From Oscillospiraceae bacterium (GTDB lineage: Bacteria; Bacillota; Clostridia; Oscillospirales; Ruminococcaceae), in contig JAQXNQ010000015.1 in NCBI GenBank assembly GCA_029098085.1, forward strand, positions 1 to 9,955: a stretch of 9,955 nt of DNA, given 5' to 3'. The notes under the pieces were generated by a model. The model was given only the letters and a program-made list of their open reading frames with translations. It was not told the origin of the DNA and did no database searches. Below are positions 5,481-9,955 of the stretch, piece by piece. Position 1 is the first letter of the stretch. The number at the start of each line of letters is the position of its first letter. The translations under genes were made by a program, and so were the position numbers.

Positions 5481-7325
5481 TCACTCCGTCAGCGCCGGTG
5501 TCGCCTGATTCAGAATCTTCATGAACTCTTCCCCGGTGATCGTCTCCCGCATCACCAGATACTCCGACAGATCATGCAGCTGCTTCATGTTCTCCCCCAG
5601 CAGCCTGTGCGCCGTGTCGTGCGCTTCCTTCACCAGCGCAATCACCGCCTGGTCAATCCGCGCCGCCGTCTCGGCCGAGCAGCACAGCGAGGTGTCCCCG
5701 CCCATATACTGCCCGGTCACCTGCTCCAGCGCCACCATGCCGAATTCCTCGCTCATGCCGTACCGGGTGATCATCGCCCGGGCCAGCCGGGTGGCCTGCT
5801 CGATGTCGTTGGACGCGCCGCTGGTAATCGACCCGAAGGCCAGCTCCTCGGCGACCCGGCCCGCCGTCAGGGTGACCAGCTTGTTGAAGGCCTCCTCCCG
5901 GCTCATCAGCACCCGCTCTTCCTCCTCGACCTGCATGGTATAGCCCAGCGCGCCCGAGGTGCGGGGAATGATGGTGATCTTCTGCACCGGCGCCGAATGG
6001 GTCTGCAGCGCCGCCGCCAGGGCGTGGCCGATCTCGTGGCAGGCCACAATCCGCTTCTCCCGGTCGGAGATGACGGCATTCTTCCGCTGGTATCCGGCGA
6101 TGACCGTCTCGACGCTCTCCTGCAGATCCTCCTGGCTGACCGTATTGCGGCCCATCCGCACCGCCCGCAGGGCTGCTTCGTTGATGATGTTGGCCAGCTC
6201 AGCGCCCGACGCGCCGGAGGTCGACCGGGCGATGACATTATAGTCCACATTGGCGTCCATCTTCACCCTGCGGCCATGCACCCGCAGGATGGCCTCCCGG
6301 CCGATCAGATCGGGCAGCTCCACCGGCACCCGGCGGTCAAACCGGCCGGGGCGCAGCAGGGCGGGATCCAGAATCTCGGGGCGGTTGGTGGCGCCCAGAA
6401 TGACCACGCCTTTCCGGGCGTCGAAGCCGTCCATCTCGGCCAGCAGCTGGTTCAGGGTCTGCTCCCGTTCGTCGTTGCCGCCGGTCATGCCGCTGCTGTC
6501 CCGCTTCTTGCCGATGGTGTCGATCTCATCGATGAAGACGATGCAGGGGGCCTTCTCCCCCGCCTGCTTGAACAGGTCGCGCACCTTGGCCGCGCCCATG
6601 CCCACGAACATCTCAACGAAATCCGAGCCGGAGATGGAGAAGAAGGGCACATGAGCCTCGCCCGCCACCGCCTTGGCCAGCAGGGTTTTGCCGGTGCCGG
6701 GAGGGCCCACCAGCAGCGCGCCCTTGGGCAGATTTGCGCCGATGGCGGCGTATTTGTCGGGGTTGTGCAGGAAGTCGACGATCTCCAGCAGGGCCTCCTT
6801 GGCCTCGTCCTGTCCGGCCACATCGGCAAAGGTCTTGCCGGTTTCGGTTTCGGCGTAGATCTTGGCGTTGGACTTGCCGAAGGTCATGGTGTTGGCGCCG
6901 CCCTTGGCCATTTTGCGGGACATGAACCAGCCCAGCAGAATAAAGGGCAGGAAGGGCAGAATCCAGCTGAGCAGAATGGTCAGCAGGCCGGAATTCTGCT
7001 GGGGAATCTCCGCCGCATAGGGCACGCCCGCCTCGTTCAGCCGGGCGGTCAGGTCGTCGTCCGGCCACAGACCGGTCTTGCAGATGACCTCGCGTCCCTT
7101 TTCGTTGGTGATGGAGAAGGTCAGCTGGGTATCGTCCCGGTAGACCTCATTGACCCTGCCCTCCTCCAGCAGGGAAATAAACTGGCTGTAGGGTACCTCC
7201 TGCACGCTGCGCTCCAGCATTTTCGGGAACACCAGCAGATTCAGCAGCATCACAACGACCAGTACGATGATGTAGTAGAAGATCAGGGGGCGTTTGCCGC
7301 TCCCGCCCGCATTCTTAGGCTCCAT
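5481..7325 (-). CDS. ftsH: ATP-dependent zinc metalloprotease FtsH
   Basis: The 614-residue protein is the membrane-anchored AAA+ protease that extracts and degrades damaged membrane proteins and some regulators, working as a hexamer on the cytoplasmic face. Seen in order: a transmembrane segment (about 13-33), a short extracytoplasmic domain, a second membrane segment (about 113-135), Walker A GPPGTGKT (207-214), Walker B VFIDEID (263-269) with Glu267, and the arginine-rich second region of homology (RPGRFDRR). The zinc site is HEIGH (430-434), with the third ligand probably Asp507 in NDIEQAT. All catalytic residues are present, and length is in the normal range (600-650) with a short C-terminal tail. 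ATG 7325 has AGGAGG nine bases upstream. The start lies inside the end of the marR frame (11-base overlap), so translation was probably coupled to marR; the amber codon in marR would weaken that. It ends at its own terminator. Confidence 0.97.
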   Translation of the reverse strand: MEPKNAGGSGKRPLIFYYIIVLVVVMLLNLLVFPKMLERSVQEVPYSQFISLLEEGRVNEVYRDDTQLTFSITNEKGREVICKTGLWPDDDLTARLNEAGVPYAAEIPQQNSGLLTILLSWILPFLPFILLGWFMSRKMAKGGANTMTFGKSNAKIYAETETGKTFADVAGQDEAKEALLEIVDFLHNPDKYAAIGANLPKGALLVGPPGTGKTLLAKAVAGEAHVPFFSISGSDFVEMFVGMGAAKVRDLFKQAGEKAPCIVFIDEIDTIGKKRDSSGMTGGNDEREQTLNQLLAEMDGFDARKGVVILGATNRPEILDPALLRPGRFDRRVPVELPDLIGREAILRVHGRRVKMDANVDYNVIARSTSGASGAELANIINEAALRAVRMGRNTVSQEDLQESVETVIAGYQRKNAVISDREKRIVACHEIGHALAAALQTHSAPVQKITIIPRTSGALGYTMQVEEEERVLMSREEAFNKLVTLTAGRVAEELAFGSITSGASNDIEQATRLARAMITRYGMSEEFGMVALEQVTGQYMGGDTSLCCSAETAARIDQAVIALVKEAHDTAHRLLGENMKQLHDLSEYLVMRETITGEEFMKILNQATPALTE

Positions 7326-7770
7326 GTTTCAATTCCTCCTCGTTTTTTGTTTCCTCCCGCAGATTGATGAGCATCCGGTGCATGACCCGGCGGAACACCT
7401 GCAGCTCCTCCTCCGGAATGTCCCGGCACAGATCCTCCCGGAACCGGCTCTCCATCTGCTCCAGCACCTACTGCAGCTCCCGGCTCCTGTCCGTCAGCCG
7501 GAGACGGTGCACCCGGCGGTCGTCGGGATCGGTCACCACCTCCAGATAGCCCAGCCCGGTCAGGGTGTCCACCGACCGGCTCACCAGCGACGGCGATGTC
7601 CCCAGACGGCGGGCAATCGCGCCTGAGGTGTCCACCTCGGGCAGGTGCATCAGCACCATGACCAGTGCGCACTCGTTGGGGGTGAAGCTGCGGCCGTCCA
7701 CCTGCACCCGGCAGGCCAGCCGGTAGCGGTTGACCGCTGCGTAAAAAAAGGACAGGTCGTTTTCCAGCAT
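7315..7770 (-). pseudogene. MarR-family transcriptional regulator interrupted by an in-frame amber codon
   Basis: From ATG 7770 the frame encodes 100 residues and meets TAG at 7470-7468. The same frame then stays open for 50 more codons to TAA at 7317-7315. Joined, the product would be 151 residues, the usual MarR size. The first part carries the winged helix-turn-helix (about 47-71, DTSGAIARRLGTSPSLVSRS) and the wing with the family signature DPDDRRVHRLRLTD (81-94). The part after TAG (VLEQMESRFRED..., EEELQVFRRVMHRML) is the C-terminal helix pair that normally completes the dimer interface. CAG to TAG (Gln) is the simplest cause. CTCCTTT at 7778-7784 is the ribosome binding site. It heads an operon with ftsH and has an operator-like palindrome in its promoter, suggesting autoregulation. 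Alternatives are a functional 100-residue truncation (7468-7770), amber suppression, or a base-call error. Confidence 0.75.
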
Positions 7771-7793
7771 CTCATCTCTCCTTTCCGATTCAT

Positions 7794-7822
7794 CTTTTAC
7801 AAGTAGACAGTTTACTTGTGAA
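7794..7822 (-). promoter_or_regulatory. marR-ftsH promoter with embedded operator-like palindrome
   Basis: On the minus strand TTCACA (7822-7817) and TAAAAG (7799-7794) are 17 bases apart, a moderate sigma-A match. A perfect palindrome ACAAGTA-N7-TACTTGT (7799-7819) fills the spacer and overlaps both hexamers. The position suits binding by the adjacent MarR protein and repression of its own operon. The palindrome is seen; its use as operator is inferred. Confidence 0.6.
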
Positions 7823-8113
7823 ATATTGCCTCCGGATATGTTTTACATGAACAGATTGTGAAATAACTCAAAGCGGCGTTCATGGCTTTGTCACAAGCGG
7901 GAAAAGAGACCGCCCTTTCCTCAGAGGCCGGACGGCTCCGGCAGCAGGCCGACTGGTTTGACCGCCTCCTTTTCTGAAACGTGTGCTCTTCTATCAAAGA
8001 CAAGCCGCTGCAAAGCACGCATCTGTTTTTCGACCTGAAACAACAGCATTTTTTTGTTGTTATTTGCCACATTTGTATCCTCAAAAGGCACATAAAAATT
8101 TCTATGGGTGTTA
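7823..8113. other. Intergenic region between marR and the yitT promoter
   Basis: About 290 bases between divergent genes hold no convincing gene. Visible are a weak AT-rich hairpin, AACAACA (8039-8045) with TGTTGTT (8055-8061), and one small minus-strand frame at 7921-8070, listed separately. Base composition is clearly more AT-rich than in the neighbouring genes. Confidence 0.4.
7921..8070 (-). CDS. Possible small protein, 49 residues, unrecognised
   Basis: Beginning at GTG 8070, with GAGG eight bases upstream, a minus-strand frame encodes 49 residues and stops at 7921. The protein is highly charged, with a predicted amphipathic helix (KKMLLFQVEKQMRALQRLVF, residues 6-25) and a Pro/Gly-rich tail. 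It has no cysteine pair, no membrane segment and no motif I recognise. No clear promoter was found. A larger frame through the same codons begins further right but crosses the yitT promoter. This may be chance; it is listed because the start signal has good spacing. Confidence 0.2.
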   Translation of the reverse strand: MANNNKKMLLFQVEKQMRALQRLVFDRRAHVSEKEAVKPVGLLPEPSGL

Positions 8114-8142
8114 TTGACGCACAAAAAGCCTTTTGCTATAAT
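8114..8142 (+). promoter_or_regulatory. Sigma-A promoter of the yitT-family gene
   Basis: TTGACG (8114-8119), five of six to consensus, and a perfect TATAAT (8137-8142) are 17 bases apart. Transcription would start near 8149, leaving a leader of about 104 bases before the ATG at 8253. Confidence 0.88.
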
Positions 8143-8252
8143 ATTTTTCGGAATTTGAAAGACCGCAAAACAATCTCCATGGAGCGTGCTTCCGCCCACC
8201 GCGGACAGCCCTCCCGCCGAGACCAGTTTGATAAGAAAGGCATGATGCTGAA

Positions 8253-9161
8253 ATGACAGCAAAAAAAAGCAAAACCCGTGAGCTGCTGCTGGACGCCCTG
8301 CATGTGGTGTCCGGCTCCTTCTGCTACGCAGCCGGCAACTACTGCTTCACGGCGGCCAACGACATCGCCCCGGGCGGAGTGGCGGGCATCTCCAACATGC
8401 TCAACTACCTGACCGGCATTCCCATCGGTACCTGGACCTTTGTGCTGAACCTGCCGCTGCTGCTGCTGGCGTGGAAGATCGTGGGCAAGAAGTTCACCTG
8501 CAAGACGCTGATCACCATCGGCCTGCTGACCTTCTTTTACGACATTGTGCTGGTGCATTTTCCGGTGTACAAGGGCAATCTTCTGCTGGCGTCGCTGTAC
8601 GGCGGCGTGATCATGGGTCTCGGTCTGGGACTGGTGTTCATGCGGGACTTCACCACCGGCGGCAGCGACATCGTGGCCAAGCTGGTGCAGGTGTACCGGC
8701 CGGACATGCAGATGGGGCAGCTGATTCTGATGTTTGACGCGCTGGTGGTGCTGTCGTCGGGCTTGGTATTCGGCAGCATCGAGGCGGTCATGTACGCCGG
8801 CATCACGATTTTCGCCTACACCCAGGTGGTGGATCTGCTGCTGTACCGGCAGGGCAGCGGCAAGGTCATCTTTGTCATCTCCCGGAAGGGGGCACAGATT
8901 GCCCGGCGGATCATTCTGGAGTGTCACCGGGGCGTGACGATTCTCAACGGCCGGGGCGCCTACACCAACATGGGCACCAACGTGCTGGTGGTGGCGGTCA
9001 AGAGCCGGGACTATTTCCAGCTGAAAAACATTGCCGAGGAAGAGGACGAGCATGCGTTCATCATCGCGTCCGACTGCGGGGAGATCCGGGGCAACGGGTT
9101 CCGGCCCGGGGATCTGCCGGAGGTAGCGGCGGAGAACTGGCAGGGCGTGGCGGAGGAATGA
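8253..9161 (+). CDS. YitT-family integral membrane protein (DUF161 + DUF2179)
   Basis: The 302-residue protein has a membrane half and a soluble half. Helices are visible at about 17-34, 58-75, 84-103, 110-130, 155-173 and 177-197. The paired turns NDIAPGGVAGIS (36-47) and FTTGGSDIVAKL (133-144) are the internal repeat typical of YitT proteins. From about 203 to 281 lies DUF2179: GKVIFVISRKG, RGVTILNGRGAYTN, then HAFIIASD, a small alpha/beta domain on the cytoplasmic side. YitT proteins are common in Firmicutes; their transport or signalling role is not established. The start at 8253 is the only choice, since a stop in frame lies at 8232-8234. The ribosome binding site is poor, AAGAAAGG ending 12 bases before ATG. 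The gene has its own promoter and terminator, so it is monocistronic. The EEEDE stretch at 262-266 and the acidic C-terminus are ordinary for the family. Confidence 0.93.
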   Translation: MTAKKSKTRELLLDALHVVSGSFCYAAGNYCFTAANDIAPGGVAGISNMLNYLTGIPIGTWTFVLNLPLLLLAWKIVGKKFTCKTLITIGLLTFFYDIVLVHFPVYKGNLLLASLYGGVIMGLGLGLVFMRDFTTGGSDIVAKLVQVYRPDMQMGQLILMFDALVVLSSGLVFGSIEAVMYAGITIFAYTQVVDLLLYRQGSGKVIFVISRKGAQIARRIILECHRGVTILNGRGAYTNMGTNVLVVAVKSRDYFQLKNIAEEEDEHAFIIASDCGEIRGNGFRPGDLPEVAAENWQGVAEE

Positions 9162-9227
9162 GGACGCTCCCCTGCTGAGCAGCCTTCCGCATTCTCCCTG
9201 CAAAAAGAAAAACAAACCTGAAACGGC

Positions 9228-9274
9228 CTTCGGCCCCGCCTTCCCTTGCCGGGAAAAGCGGGGCCGAAGTTTTT
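9228..9274 (+). terminator. Intrinsic terminator of the yitT-family gene
   Basis: A perfect 12-bp stem CTTCGGCCCCGC (9228-9239) and GCGGGGCCGAAG (9258-9269) is extended inside by TTCCC/GGGAA and followed directly by TTTTT (9270-9274). The convergent minus-strand gene stops at 9278. In that direction the stem is followed only after a gap by a T-rich tract (about 9217-9201), so it may also act there, less strongly. Confidence 0.92.
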
Positions 9275-9277
9275 GAC

Positions 9278-9955
9278 TTATCCTCTTGTGATGTTCCCTT
9301 CGCAGCGGACGCTTCCGTGAATCTCTCCGCAGGTGATGTCGCCCTCGCAGCTGCGGACATCGCCGGTGATATTGCCGCAGTGCAGGCCGCCCTCGCAGGA
9401 GATGCTTCCGCCCACGTTTCCGCAGGACACATCGCCGTCGGCGGTGATGCTGCCGTACACTTCCCCGCCGCAGGTCACGTCCCCGTCGGTGGTGATGCTG
9501 CCGCCCACACTGCCGCCGCAGGACACGTCTCCATCGGCCGTGATGCTGCCGCCAACGTTTCCGCAGGACACATCGCCGTCGGCGGTCAGCTTATTCCCCA
9601 CATCGCCGCAGGTCACATCTCCGTCGGCCTGCAGGCTGCCGCCCACGTTTCCGCACTGGACGTCTCCGTCCGCCGTCAGATTGCCGGTGATGTCGCCGCT
9701 GATGGAGGCGTCGCCGTAGATTTCCACCGACAGAGGTCTGCCGCTCCCCTGCTCCGCCGCCAGCTCGATTTCCAGCGGAATGGGAGCCGTGGGCTCCTCC
9801 CAGGTGGCGGGAGCCTGTCCGATGAACTGCACCACCCGCAGCACCCCGTCGTCCGGGAAGGGCAGGTTGGGCATGGCTTTGTTCTTCCGTCCGCCGAAGG
9901 CCCGCTTCAGGCTGCTGCCCACGCTGTCGAAGATGTGGTTCAGTTCGCCGCCCAG
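9278..9955 (-). CDS. Bactofilin-like beta-helix repeat protein with a cysteine ladder (5' end outside window)
   Basis: The minus-strand frame is open from the window edge (codon boundary at 9955) to TAA at 9280-9278, giving 225 visible codons. The first visible residues (LGGELNHIFDSVGSSLKRAF) form an amphipathic helix continuous with what follows, so the true start is probably outside; GTG at 9922 is a less likely start without a clear ribosome binding site. After a non-repetitive part (to about residue 80) come about nine units of 15-16 residues of the form GNVGGSITADGDVSC. Such Gly-Asp-Val repeats with alternating small hydrophobics are typical of a right-handed beta-helix as in bactofilins (polymer-forming cytoskeletal proteins). 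One cysteine closes each unit: visible residues 101, 116, 131, 146, 162, 178, 193 and 209; a second column is at 187, 203 and 218. No signal peptide or membrane segment is visible. The assignment to bactofilins is by repeat character only; a DUF4097-type adhesin-like beta-helix is an alternative. Confidence 0.75.
   Translation of the reverse strand: MGGELNHIFDSVGSSLKRAFGGRKNKAMPNLPFPDDGVLRVVQFIGQAPATWEEPTAPIPLEIELAAEQGSGRPLSVEIYGDASISGDITGNLTADGDVQCGNVGGSLQADGDVTCGDVGNKLTADGDVSCGNVGGSITADGDVSCGGSVGGSITTDGDVTCGGEVYGSITADGDVSCGNVGGSISCEGGLHCGNITGDVRSCEGDITCGEIHGSVRCEGNITRG
9414..9586. repeat. Internal direct repeats within the beta-helix gene
   Basis: A 32-base stretch is identical at 9414-9445 and 9555-9586, exactly 141 bases (47 codons) apart, and partly matching copies lie between. 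The repeat period of 45-48 bases follows the 15-16-residue protein unit. Identity at DNA level suggests recent unit duplication or recombination, so copy number could vary between strains. Confidence 0.8.

Noticed and set aside
5265..7367. 700-residue plus-strand open frame
   Set aside because: Antisense to ftsH, whose Walker and HEIGH motifs are intact; the translation is His/Gln/Arg-rich without any motif, and it runs through the ftsH terminator hairpin.
7468..7470. TAG recoded as an amino acid genome-wide
   Set aside because: The other complete genes here end in TGA or TAA, which is uninformative, and one interrupted frame is not enough to support a changed code; a point mutation or base error is simpler.
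8136..9215. 359-residue minus-strand open frame
   Set aside because: Antisense to the yitT-family gene and across its promoter; His/Gln/Val-rich shadow.
9333..9719. Possible CRISPR-like array from regular 45-48-base repeats
   Set aside because: The repeats are in frame with protein repeats, have no unique spacers, and vary mostly in ways that preserve the beta-helix pattern.

Overview
The window looks like a chromosomal segment from a GC-rich low-GC-phylum relative, most likely a gut-type Clostridia (Oscillospiraceae/Ruminococcaceae-like) genome. This is inferred from a tRNA-Trp-sensing T-box leader in front of trpS (a Firmicutes-type control), strong AGGAGG-type ribosome binding sites, canonical sigma-A promoters with 17-bp spacers, a YitT (DUF161/DUF2179) protein, and GC-rich codons throughout. 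No taxonomic marker such as rRNA is present, so this is an inference. No phage, IS, CRISPR, tRNA or rRNA gene was seen.

Layout from left to right. (1) 1-550, minus: the N-terminal 183 codons of an EamA/DMT-type membrane transporter, cut by the window edge. (2) 551-756: a divergent promoter region. It has a palindrome over the transporter promoter and a near-perfect sigma-A promoter for (3) a cytosolic GH30 glycoside hydrolase, 757-2055, plus. (4) A bidirectional terminator at 2092-2130 separates it from convergent minus-strand genes: a patatin-like phospholipase (2156-3481) and, upstream of it, trpS (3573-4577) with a complete T-box leader and its own promoter (to about 4900). (5) 4901-5420 is a gene-free stretch dense in perfect palindromes. 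(6) 5481-7770, minus, is a marR-ftsH operon. The marR frame (7315-7770) carries an in-frame amber codon at 7468-7470 and overlaps the ftsH start by 11 bases. (7) 7823-8252 is a long intergenic region holding the yitT promoter and one weak small-ORF candidate. (8) 8253-9161, plus: YitT-family membrane protein with a strong terminator. (9) 9278-9955, minus: a bactofilin-like beta-helix protein, 5' end outside the window, with a regular cysteine ladder every 15-16 residues.

How the parts may work together. Most genes are housekeeping or stress-related: protein quality control by FtsH, tryptophan charging controlled by uncharged tRNA-Trp, lipid hydrolysis, and sugar-conjugate hydrolysis. No single multi-gene novel system is evident. 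The points most worth a second look are the amber-interrupted MarR ahead of ftsH, the cysteine-ladder repeat protein, the palindrome-packed region between trpS and ftsH, and the leader structures of trpS and yitT.
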